Source: Streptomyces olindensis (GTDB taxonomy: Bacteria; Actinomycetota; Actinomycetes; Streptomycetales; Streptomycetaceae). Taken from it: DNA of 64,000 bases. The notes under the pieces are model-generated. The model ran no database searches. It had not been told where the DNA came from and saw only the letters and a list, made by a program, of their open reading frames with translations. The stretch is from positions 184,232-248,231 of the forward strand of contig JJOH01000007.1 of the NCBI GenBank assembly GCA_000696115.1, in the 5' to 3' direction. Shown piece after piece: positions 57,489 through 64,000 of this stretch. The stretch's first letter is position 1. Each line of letters begins with the position of its first letter. The position numbers were made by a program, and so were the translations under genes.

Positions 57489-58877
57489 TCATGACGCGGC
57501 CGGTGCCTTCGGCGTGCCCGAGAGTTCCTCCCCCGCCTCCATCGGGTGCGTCACGTCGTGGGCGTCCCGGCCGCTCCGGCCCAGGTGGTTGAAGACCAGG
57601 TTGAGCAGTACGGCCGCCACACAGCCCGTCGAGATGCCCGAGTCCAGGACGATCCGGGCCGTCTCGGGGAAGGCGTGGTAGAACTCCGGCGCCGTGATGG
57701 GGATGATGCCGACGGCCAGGGAGACGGCCACGATCAGGACGTTGTTGTCCTTGTCCAGGCCGGCCCGGACCAGGGTCTGGATGCCGCTGGCGGCGACCGA
57801 GCCGAAGAGGACCACGCCCGCCCCGCCGAGCACCGGGCGCGGTACGACGGCGATCAGTGAGGCGGCCATCGGGCACAGGCCCATGAGGACCAGGAATCCG
57901 CCGCCGGCCGCGACGACGTACCGGCTGCGGATCTTCGTCATCGCGACCAGGCCGATGTTCTGCGCGAAGGCGCTGCACATGAAGCCGTTGAACACGGGGC
58001 TGATCGCCGAGCCGAGGGTGTCGGCGCGCAGGCCCGCCGCGATGGTCTTCTCGTCGGCCGGGCGGTCGACGATCTCGCCGAGGGCGAGCATGTCGGCGGT
58101 GGACTCGGTCATCGACACCACCATCACCACGCACATCGAGATGATCGCGGCGAGCTGGAACTGCGGGGCGCCGAAGTGGAACGGGGTCGGGAAGCCGATG
58201 ACGTCCGCGTCCGCGACCGGGCCGAAGTCCGTGACGCCGAACGGGATCGCGATGACCGTGCCGGCGACGAGGCCCAGCAGGACGGCGATCTGCTTGACGA
58301 AGCCCCGGGTGAAGCGGCGCAGCAGCAGCACGATCAGCAGGGTCACGGCCGCGAGGCCCAGGTTCGTCGCCGAGCCGTAGTCATGCGCGGCCGGGTTCGG
58401 TCCCTGGGCCCAGCCGAAGGCGACCGGGAGCAGGGAGATGCCGATCAGTGTGATGACGGTGCCGGTCACCACCGGCGGGAAGAAGCGGACCGCCTTGCAG
58501 AAGACGGGGGACGCTATGAAGCCCAGCAGTCCGGCGACGATGACCGCGCCGAAGATGATCGGCAGGGCGTCGGACTTGTCCTCGGTGGAGGCGACGATCG
58601 CGGTCATGGGGGCGACACCGGCGAAGGTGACGCCGTTGACGAACGGCAGCCGGGCGCCGATCTTCCAGATGCCGAGGGTCTGCAGGAAGGTGGCGAGGCC
58701 CGCGGTGAACAGGCAGGCGCCGGTGAGGAAGGTCAGGTCGGTGGCGGTGAGGCCGATGGCCGCGCCGACGATCAGGGGTGGGGCGACGACTCCGGCGTAC
58801 ATGGCGGCCACGTGCTGCAGGCCGGTCGTCGCCATCTTGAGCGCGGGGAGTTTTTCGTCAACGGGGTGGTCGGCCAC
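57489..58877 (-). CDS. Xanthine/uracil permease (NCS2/NAT family)
   Basis: The product is 462 aa from GTG at 58877, chosen because GGAGGG lies 8 nt upstream; in-frame starts further up lack this. There are about 12-14 TM helices. The NAT signature appears as SAFAQNIGLVAMTKIRSRYV (QN-x-G-x4-TK), and the TM8 acidic site as SMTESTADMLALGE. NCS2 proteins import xanthine, urate or uracil with protons. In this cluster a purine (urate/xanthine) role is most likely. Confidence 0.93.
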   Translation of the reverse strand: MADHPVDEKLPALKMATTGLQHVAAMYAGVVAPPLIVGAAIGLTATDLTFLTGACLFTAGLATFLQTLGIWKIGARLPFVNGVTFAGVAPMTAIVASTEDKSDALPIIFGAVIVAGLLGFIASPVFCKAVRFFPPVVTGTVITLIGISLLPVAFGWAQGPNPAAHDYGSATNLGLAAVTLLIVLLLRRFTRGFVKQIAVLLGLVAGTVIAIPFGVTDFGPVADADVIGFPTPFHFGAPQFQLAAIISMCVVMVVSMTESTADMLALGEIVDRPADEKTIAAGLRADTLGSAISPVFNGFMCSAFAQNIGLVAMTKIRSRYVVAAGGGFLVLMGLCPMAASLIAVVPRPVLGGAGVVLFGSVAASGIQTLVRAGLDKDNNVLIVAVSLAVGIIPITAPEFYHAFPETARIVLDSGISTGCVAAVLLNLVFNHLGRSGRDAHDVTHPMEAGEELSGTPKAPAAS

Positions 58878-58989
58878 GGCGGCGTCCCTCCGGTCGGTTA
58901 CACGGCTGCGCCCTGTGGCGCCCGTGGGTGTCAAGGAGGTGGTGCGGGTGGTCGTGCGGGACCGGACATGCGGTGGACGGGGGGCCGTT

Positions 58990-59017
58990 CCGGGGCGCGC
59001 CTGTCGACGCGCCCCGG
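58990..59017 (-). terminator. Hairpin after the 8-oxoguanine deaminase gene
   Basis: CCGGGGCGCG (58990-58999) and CGCGCCCCGG (59008-59017) form a perfect 10-bp stem with an 8-nt loop, about 80 bp downstream of the deaminase stop on the minus strand. The rest of the 219-bp gap shows nothing else clear. Confidence 0.65.
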
Positions 59018-59096
59018 AGACGGCCGCCGTGGGCCCCGCTCGGGTCCACGGCCACCGGCCGGGAGCCGTCCCTCCCGGCCGGAGTCATCGGGGGGT

Positions 59097-60476
59097 TCAG
59101 CCCTGTGCGGCGATCCTCGCCAGGCGCCGGGCCTCGTCCCGCGTGGCGCGGGCGATGGCGTCCTCGTCGGCCGTGAGGAGGCGTCCGTCCTCGACGATCT
59201 GGCGGCCGTTCACGAAGGAGGCGGTGACGGGCGCGGCCGCGCCGAAGACCAGGGCGGTCACCGGGTCGGCGATGGAGGCGTGGGCCAGGGTGTCCATCCG
59301 CCACAGGACCAGGTCGGCGAGCTTGCCGGGCTCCAGGGAGCCGATCTCGGCCGCCCGGCCGAGGACCTGGGCGCCGCCGTGGGTGCCCAGGCGCAGCGCC
59401 TGGCGGGCGTTGAGCGCGGCCTCCTTGTGGCCGCCGAGGCGGTTGATGAGGAGGGCGTTGCGCAGCTCGGTGTGGAGTTCGCCGGACTCGTTCGAGGCGG
59501 TGCCGTCGACGCCGAGGCCGACCGGGACGCCGGCGGCGAGCATGTCGGGGACGCGGGCGATGCCGGCCGCGAGGCGGGCGTTGGAGGAGGGGCAGTGCGC
59601 GACGCCGGTCCGGGTGCGGGCGAAGGCGGCGATGTCGGAGTCGTTCATGTGGACGCAGTGCGCCATCCACACGTCCTCGCCGAGCCAGCCGGTGGACTCG
59701 AAGTAGTCGGTCGGGCCCATGCCGAACAGCTCGTGGCAGAACTTCTCCTCCTCCACGGTCTCCGAGCCGTGGGTGTGCAGCCGGACCCCGAGGCGGCGGG
59801 CCAGCTGGGCGCCGTCGCGCAGCAGTTCGGTGGAGACGGAGAAGGGCGAGCAGGGCGCGACGGCGACCTGGGTCATGGCGTCGAAGGAGGAGTCGTGGTG
59901 CTGCCGGACGGTCTCCTCGGTGGCGGCGAGCGCGCCGTCGAGCGTCTCGACGGCGAAGTCCGGGGGCAGGCCGCCGTCCTTCTCGCTGCGGTCCATGGAG
60001 CCGCGGGCGAGGGTGAAGCGGACGCCCATGTCGCGGGCGGCGCCGATGATCGCGCCGGAGAGGTCGCCGGAGCCGCGCGGGAAGACGTAGTGGTGGTCCA
60101 TGGCGGTGGTGACGCCGCCGCGGGCCATCATCGCCAGCGAACCCTGTGCCGCGGCCCGGACCATCGGCTCGTCGATGCGCGCCCAGGTGGGGTAGAGCGC
60201 GACCAGCCAGTTGAAGAGGTTGTGGTCCGTGGCCAGGCCTCGGGTGATCCACTGGTAGAAGTGGTGGTGGGTGTTGATCAGTCCGGGGGTCACGAGGTGG
60301 CCGGAGGCGTCGATGCGGCGGGCCACGTTCTCCAGGCCCTCGGGGGCGGGGCCCGCGCCGAGGGATTCGATGCGGTTGCCGGCGATGACGACGTGCCCGG
60401 AGGCGTACTCGGTGTCGTGTCCGTCGACGGTCGCGATCGCACAGTTCTCGATGACGATGCGCCGGTCTGCTGCCAT
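59097..60476 (-). CDS. 8-oxoguanine deaminase-like amidohydrolase
   Basis: The product is 459 aa from ATG at 60476, with AAAGGA 6 nt upstream. It belongs to the AtzB/TrzN/guanine-deaminase-like group. Metal ligands are seen in LVTPGLINTHHHFYQWITRG, RLHTHGSETVEEEK, MAHCVHM and GLGVDGTASNESGEL. The residues flanking HHH and the sequence FNWLVALYPTWARID match enzymes converting 8-oxoguanine to urate. It sits between uricase and a xanthine-type permease, which fits urate supply from oxidised purines. Confidence 0.88.
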   Translation of the reverse strand: MAADRRIVIENCAIATVDGHDTEYASGHVVIAGNRIESLGAGPAPEGLENVARRIDASGHLVTPGLINTHHHFYQWITRGLATDHNLFNWLVALYPTWARIDEPMVRAAAQGSLAMMARGGVTTAMDHHYVFPRGSGDLSGAIIGAARDMGVRFTLARGSMDRSEKDGGLPPDFAVETLDGALAATEETVRQHHDSSFDAMTQVAVAPCSPFSVSTELLRDGAQLARRLGVRLHTHGSETVEEEKFCHELFGMGPTDYFESTGWLGEDVWMAHCVHMNDSDIAAFARTRTGVAHCPSSNARLAAGIARVPDMLAAGVPVGLGVDGTASNESGELHTELRNALLINRLGGHKEAALNARQALRLGTHGGAQVLGRAAEIGSLEPGKLADLVLWRMDTLAHASIADPVTALVFGAAAPVTASFVNGRQIVEDGRLLTADEDAIARATRDEARRLARIAAQG

Positions 60477-60583
60477 GGTTCGTCCTTTGCGCTGATGTGG
60501 AGAGGGCACGGCAGGACCCTGGGAGTTTGAGTGCCGTGGCCGGAGAGAGGGTTCCCCGGCCACGGGTGCCGAAAGTGCGTACG

Positions 60584-61531
60584 TCAGAGGTTGGAGAGGT
60601 CCACGGGGATCCTCGCCTCGCAGCCGTCCCTGAGGATCGTCGCCTCGATCAGGCCGTAGGGGCGGTCGGCGGCGTAGTAGACCTCGTTGTCGTTCTTCAG
60701 CCCGAACGGCTCCAGGTCGACCAGGAAGTGGTGCTTGTTCGGGAGGGAGAAGCGGACCTCGTCGATCTCGCTGCGGTGGTTGATGATCCGCGCGCCCATC
60801 TGGTACAGCGTCTGCTGCAGCGAGAGGGAGTACGTCTCGGCGAAGGCCTGGAGCATGTGCTTCTTCACCTGCTCGTAGGACCTCTCCCAGTTCGGCATGC
60901 GCTCGTCGTCGTCGGTCCAGTTGAACCGCCAGCGGCCGGAGACCTCGGTGGCCAGGATGCGGTCGTAGGCCTCCTTCAGGGTCGTGTACTTGTCCTTGAC
61001 GTAGCCCCAGAACTCGGAGTTGGTCGAGTTCATCACGACCAGGTCCTTCAGGCCCGAGATCACCTCCCACTTCTCGCCGTCGTAGGTGATCTGGGTCAGC
61101 CGGACCTCCTGGCCCTTGCGGACGAAGGAGTGCTTGACGTCGTCGGCGCCGATGAACCGCGAGTTGGCGTCGGAGGCCTCGATCCGCTCCCAGGCGTACT
61201 CCTCGATGCGGATGCGGGCCCGGTGGATCGGCTCCTGGCTGGTGACGAAGTGCCGGGCGAGGTGGATGCCGAACTGCTCGGCGGACTCGATGCCATGCTC
61301 CTTGGCGAAGGCGTACACCGTGTTCTTGGTGGTGTCGGTCGGCAGGACGTTGGCGTTCGAGCCGGAGTAGTGGACCTCGTCCATGTCGCCGCTCAGCGCC
61401 ACGGACACGTTCAGGTCCTTGATGTGGTGGGTGGCGCCGTCCCGCGTGATCTTGACGACTCGGTTCTCGGCCTTGCCGTACTGGTTCTGTCCCAGCAGGA
61501 CAGGGCGGCCCGGGCGGGAATTGACGGTCAT
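60584..61531 (-). CDS. uox: Factor-independent urate hydroxylase (uricase)
   Basis: The product is 315 aa from ATG at 61531, with GAGGGAG 8 nt upstream. It oxidises urate to 5-hydroxyisourate with O2. Visible marks are the tandem tunnelling-fold pattern with QNQYGKAENRVVKI (catalytic Lys), NVLPTDTTKNTVYAFAKEHG (catalytic Thr), RFIGADDVKHSF, and the C-terminal HHFLVDLEPFGLKNDNEVYY. It is in an operon uraD-uraH-uox with 2-4 nt gaps. Confidence 0.97.
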   Translation of the reverse strand: MTVNSRPGRPVLLGQNQYGKAENRVVKITRDGATHHIKDLNVSVALSGDMDEVHYSGSNANVLPTDTTKNTVYAFAKEHGIESAEQFGIHLARHFVTSQEPIHRARIRIEEYAWERIEASDANSRFIGADDVKHSFVRKGQEVRLTQITYDGEKWEVISGLKDLVVMNSTNSEFWGYVKDKYTTLKEAYDRILATEVSGRWRFNWTDDDERMPNWERSYEQVKKHMLQAFAETYSLSLQQTLYQMGARIINHRSEIDEVRFSLPNKHHFLVDLEPFGLKNDNEVYYAADRPYGLIEATILRDGCEARIPVDLSNL

Positions 61532-61535
61532 GTAG

Positions 61536-61931
61536 CTAGCTCCCTCGGTATACGGAGTAGCCGAACGGGTTGAGCAGCAGCGGTACGTGGTAGTGCTCGC
61601 CCGGCGCGACGGCGAACGTGATCGCCACCTCCGGGAAGAACACACCGGCGCCGCTGTCCCGATTCGCGGGGGCGTCCTGCTGCGCATCGGCTTGCTTCTT
61701 CTCGAAGTACGGTTCGACCGCGAAGTCGAGCCGCACGTGGGTGGTCCCCTCCGGCAGCGCCGGGAGGTCCTTGCACCGGCCGTCCGCGTCGGTGGCGGAA
61801 CCGCCGAGCGCCCGCCAGTCCGCGTCCCGGCCCGAGCGGGCGGAGAGCCGGACGGCGACGCCCTCGGCGGGGCGGCCGACGCTGGTGTCCAGGATGTGCG
61901 TGGACACGGACGCGGTGGTGCTGGTGCTCAT
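61536..61931 (-). CDS. uraH: 5-hydroxyisourate hydrolase (transthyretin-like)
   Basis: The product is 131 aa from ATG at 61931. The N-terminal STHILDTSVGRPAEGVAVRL supplies the catalytic His. Internal FFPEVAITF and HYHVPLLLNPFGYSVYRGS end in the family-defining YRGS tetrapeptide. It converts 5-hydroxyisourate to OHCU. It starts two bases after uraD and ends four before uox, so all three are co-translated. Confidence 0.97.
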   Translation of the reverse strand: MSTSTTASVSTHILDTSVGRPAEGVAVRLSARSGRDADWRALGGSATDADGRCKDLPALPEGTTHVRLDFAVEPYFEKKQADAQQDAPANRDSGAGVFFPEVAITFAVAPGEHYHVPLLLNPFGYSVYRGS

Positions 61932-61933
61932 GA

Positions 61934-62446
61934 TCAGGCTTCCTCTTCCACGAGTCGGGCCAGGCGGATGCGGTTGATCTTGCCCAGCTCGGTGCGGACG
62001 ATCTCGCGCTCCTGCTCCGGCGCGTTGCCGATCCGCTCCTTGACCGCGTCGCGCATCTGCTCGCCGGTGCGGCCGGTGGCGCAGATCAGGAAGACGTGGC
62101 CGAACCTCTCCTGGTAGGCCAGGTTCAGTTCCAGCATCTCCGCCCTGAGCTCCTCGGAGGCGCCGGCCATGCCGCGCTGTTCCCGGGCCGAGGCGGGGTC
62201 GCCGGGCTTCGGGCGGCCGATCGGCGGGTGCCCGGCCATCGCCTCCGCGAGGTCCTCGGCGGTCAGCTCGGCCATGGCGGCGTCGCTCGCGGCGTACAGG
62301 TCCTCGACGGTGGCGCAGGGGCGGGCGGCGAGCAGGCGCCGGGCCCACGCCGAGGAGGCGCACACCTCGTGCAGCGCGGCGAGGGCCGCGTGCTCGTCGA
62401 GCGTGTTGAAGCGGGCCAGACCCGGCGGCGTGGAAGTGGACGTCAC
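61934..62446 (-). CDS. uraD: OHCU decarboxylase
   Basis: The product is 170 aa from GTG at 62446, with GGAGG 5 nt upstream; longer in-frame starts overrun the promoter. It makes S-allantoin from OHCU. The helical family shows LARFNTLDEHAALAALHEVC, MAGHPPIGRP (catalytic His) and ELNLAYQERFGHVFLICATG, plus RTELGKINRIRLARLVEE at the C-terminus. First gene of the uraD-uraH-uox operon. Confidence 0.95.
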   Translation of the reverse strand: MTSTSTPPGLARFNTLDEHAALAALHEVCASSAWARRLLAARPCATVEDLYAASDAAMAELTAEDLAEAMAGHPPIGRPKPGDPASAREQRGMAGASEELRAEMLELNLAYQERFGHVFLICATGRTGEQMRDAVKERIGNAPEQEREIVRTELGKINRIRLARLVEEEA

Positions 62447-62496
62447 GGGAGCCTCCGTGGCCGCGAGCGGCCGTCGTGCTGAACGGGCGTGCCGAT

Positions 62497-62537
62497 AGCT
62501 AACGCCCTCCCCCGACAACACGTCAACAGTTTGTTGA
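62497..62537 (-). promoter_or_regulatory. uraD operon promoter with AllR-type operator
   Basis: On the minus strand TTGACG (62526-62521) and TTAGCT (62502-62497) are 18 bp apart. The inverted repeat TCAAC-AGTTT-GTTGA (62523-62537) overlaps the -35 and matches 11 of 12 arm positions of the allB operator (TTCAAC-N5-GTTGAA). This brings urate breakdown under the same control as allantoin breakdown. Confidence 0.72.
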
Positions 62538-62590
62538 AAATTCCGTGTGACGAAACCCGGCGAGGCGACGAAACCGGGCAGGGAGCCCCG

Positions 62591-62959
62591 TCAGGCCCCC
62601 TTCTCGCGGTTGAGGTAGTTGTAGACGGTGAAGCGGCTGACGCCGAGGGCGCTCGCCACGGTCTCCACGCCGTGCCGTACGGAGAAGGCGCCGCGCGCCT
62701 CGAGTATCCGCACGACCTCCTGCTTGGCCTTGCGGTCCAGGTCGGCCAGCGGTATGCCCTTGCGGCGCTCCATGGCGGCGAGGATGTGGTCCAGGGAGTC
62801 GGCGAGCTGCGGCAGCCGCACGGCGACGGCGTCGCGGCCCTCCCAGGACAGGACGACGTCGTCGGGGCCGGCCTCGTCCGGCGGGATCATCTCGCCGCCC
62901 ATGGCGTCGACCAGCGGCTTGACGGCCGCGATGAACGGCTCGTCCCCCGGGCCGCTCAT
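62591..62959 (-). CDS. Small HTH protein upstream of the uricase operon
   Basis: The product is 122 aa from ATG at 62959, overlapping the preceding stop (ATGA). The N-terminal half (PFIAAVKPLVDAMGGEMIPP, DVVLSWEGRDAVAVRLPQL) is a small alpha/beta region. The C-terminal HTH (DLDRKAKQEVVRILEARGAF, VETVASALGVSRFTVYNYLN) resembles the DauR/YheO type. It could be a second regulator of urate use. Its stop is 54 bp before the AllR-type site. Confidence 0.8.
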   Translation of the reverse strand: MSGPGDEPFIAAVKPLVDAMGGEMIPPDEAGPDDVVLSWEGRDAVAVRLPQLADSLDHILAAMERRKGIPLADLDRKAKQEVVRILEARGAFSVRHGVETVASALGVSRFTVYNYLNREKGA

Positions 62960-63207
62960 GCCTCGCCCTCCTCGATCACGTTGACCTGGAGCGTGATCCG
63001 GGTGGCGCCCGCCTCCAGGGTTTTGCGGAGCAGGGCGTCCACAGCCGTGAGCACCGCGTCGGCACCGCCCTCCGCGGTGTTGCCGAAGGGACCCACGTCC
63101 ACGGCGTCCAGCTCGGCGGCCTCGACGACCTCGCGGGCCACCACGGCGTGCGCGGGCGCCTCGTCCAGGTCGAAGGGCTCGGTCGTGAACTCCACTCTCA
63201 GTCGCAC
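62956..63207 (-). CDS. Small MTH1187/thiamine-binding-like protein
   Basis: The product is 83 aa. A ferredoxin-like beta-alpha pattern is seen: LRVEFTTEPFDLDEAP, AVDVGPFGNTAEGGADAVLT, RITLQVNVIEEGE. It resembles the thiamine-binding YkoF/MTH1187 fold, without certainty. It overlaps the HTH gene by 4 nt, so the two act together or are co-regulated, perhaps as ligand sensor plus DNA-binding part (inference). Confidence 0.65.
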   Translation of the reverse strand: MRLRVEFTTEPFDLDEAPAHAVVAREVVEAAELDAVDVGPFGNTAEGGADAVLTAVDALLRKTLEAGATRITLQVNVIEEGEA

Positions 63208-63369
63208 GCGCTCAACCTAACGCGCGGCACGGAGATTCGTGCAGCCCCTTCGACGACCCCACCGGCCGGGCTGCGGGACACGGCTGAGGAACCGGTCACC
63301 GCGTGCGACGGACCCGTGCCCCTGCCGCGTAGAGCAGAGGACGGATCCGGACAGGGAGGGGACAGGGAG

Positions 63370-64000
63370 ATGGCAGGGCGTGTGTTCAGGGGCGGGCTCA
63401 AAGGGGCCAGGGGTACGGCTGTGGCGGTGGCCGCCCTGACCGTGCTGACGGCCTCGCAGGCGCCGGGGGCCGCACCGGCCCGGGCTTCGGCACCCGCGCA
63501 GCAGGCGTCCGGCGGGCACGGGCCGAGCGTGTCCGGCGACAGTCCGTACCGTACGGAGCTGCCGCCGCTGCGGGCCCGGAAGGGCGAGGCCCGCCGGGCG
63601 CGGGTGTCCGGCGGCGCGCTGCCGGAGACGGTGTTCGCCGCCTACCGGAACGCCGAGGCGGAGCTCGCCCGCACCACTCCGGGGTGCCGGCTGCGGTGGC
63701 AGCTGGCGGCGGCCATCGGCCAGGTGGAGTCCGGGCACGCGCGGGGCGGCCGGGTGACCGCGGACGGTACGACCGTGACCCCCATCCTGGGCCCGCGGCT
63801 GGACGGCGCCGGCTTCGCGCTCATCCGGGACAGCGACGGCGGCGCGTACGACCAGGACACCGTGTACGACCGGGCGGTCGGCCCCATGCAGTTCATCCCG
63901 TCGACCTGGGCCCGCTGGGGCGCGGACGGCAACGGCGACGGCCGGGCCGACCCGGACAACGTCTTCGACGCCGCGCTCGCCGCCGGCCGCTACCTGTGCG
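63370..64000 (+). CDS. Secreted lytic transglycosylase (SLT_2-like), N-terminal part
   Basis: The plus-strand frame is open from ATG at 63370 to the window end (210 codons). A signal peptide (about residues 1-42, VAVAALTVLTASQAPGAAPA) precedes a linker. The catalytic domain has QLAAAIGQVESGHARGG, with the likely catalytic Glu, then YDRAVGPMQFIPSTWARWG and GNGDGRADPDNVFDAALAAG. These are the marks of MltB-like or Streptomyces cell-wall transglycosylases that cleave peptidoglycan glycan strands. The C-terminus lies outside the window. Confidence 0.9.
   Translation, partial: MAGRVFRGGLKGARGTAVAVAALTVLTASQAPGAAPARASAPAQQASGGHGPSVSGDSPYRTELPPLRARKGEARRARVSGGALPETVFAAYRNAEAELARTTPGCRLRWQLAAAIGQVESGHARGGRVTADGTTVTPILGPRLDGAGFALIRDSDGGAYDQDTVYDRAVGPMQFIPSTWARWGADGNGDGRADPDNVFDAALAAGRYLC

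Overview
The window is chromosomal DNA of a Streptomyces or close relative. It has very high GC, strong third-position G/C bias, frequent GTG starts and 4-nt ATGA/GTGA overlaps. It also carries typical families: an AllR-controlled ureide pathway, factor-independent uricase, NIS siderophore synthetases, a PASTA-less Ser/Thr kinase, a SWIM protein paired with a SNF2 helicase, and an RNase Sa. The order allantoicase, allantoinase, AllR, malate synthase matches what I remember of S. coelicolor; that is recollection, not a search.

Layout. (1) 1-13.2 kb is an accessory catabolic and regulatory block. It holds a hydantoinase-B gene cut by the window edge, a tartrate/D-malate-type dehydrogenase with a divergent LysR regulator, an MMPL exporter with a two-component system, and a GntR-controlled AtuA/DUF4387 operon that is partly decayed. 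A PaaI thioesterase with TetR and a LacI stub close the block. (2) 13.3-22.9 kb looks like core sequence: SWIM/SNF2 pair, small membrane protein, ROK sugar kinase, HutC-type GntR, Gfo/Idh oxidoreductase and a NarL response regulator. (3) 22.95-31.46 kb is an island with a proline-rich membrane protein, a caspase-like protease, and a tight four-gene operon encoding a macro-domain protein, a RES antitoxin-like protein, a RES-domain NAD-targeting toxin homologue and a CHAT protease. It sits between a histidine kinase (31.6-32.9 kb) and its likely response regulator (22.2-22.9 kb). This is the strongest candidate for a little-described system. (4) 33.0-43.8 kb holds a secreted RNase, a DHFR-like protein, an SDR, allantoicase, allantoinase, AllR, a MobA-like nucleotidyltransferase, malate synthase, a SelW-like protein and a HipA-like kinase. 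(5) 43.8-52.5 kb is accessory: a frameshifted tyrosine-integrase remnant, a PAP2 phosphatase overlapping a methyltransferase, and a NIS siderophore cluster whose FecCD permease has lost its 5' part. (6) 52.6-57.4 kb holds an HxlR-SCP2 regulator, an alanine-type aminotransferase, small genes and a Ser/Thr kinase. (7) 57.5-63.2 kb is the uricolytic cluster: xanthine/uracil permease, 8-oxoguanine deaminase, uricase, HIU hydrolase and OHCU decarboxylase. The window ends inside a secreted lytic transglycosylase.

The purine genes form one pathway. Urate goes to HIU, OHCU and allantoin (57-63 kb), then through allantoate and ureidoglycolate to glyoxylate (35-38 kb), then to malate (aceB, 41 kb). A shared inverted repeat, TTCAAC-N5-GTTGAA or a close variant, overlaps or flanks the promoters of allB-alc, aceB and uraD-uraH-uox. 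It is very probably the AllR operator.
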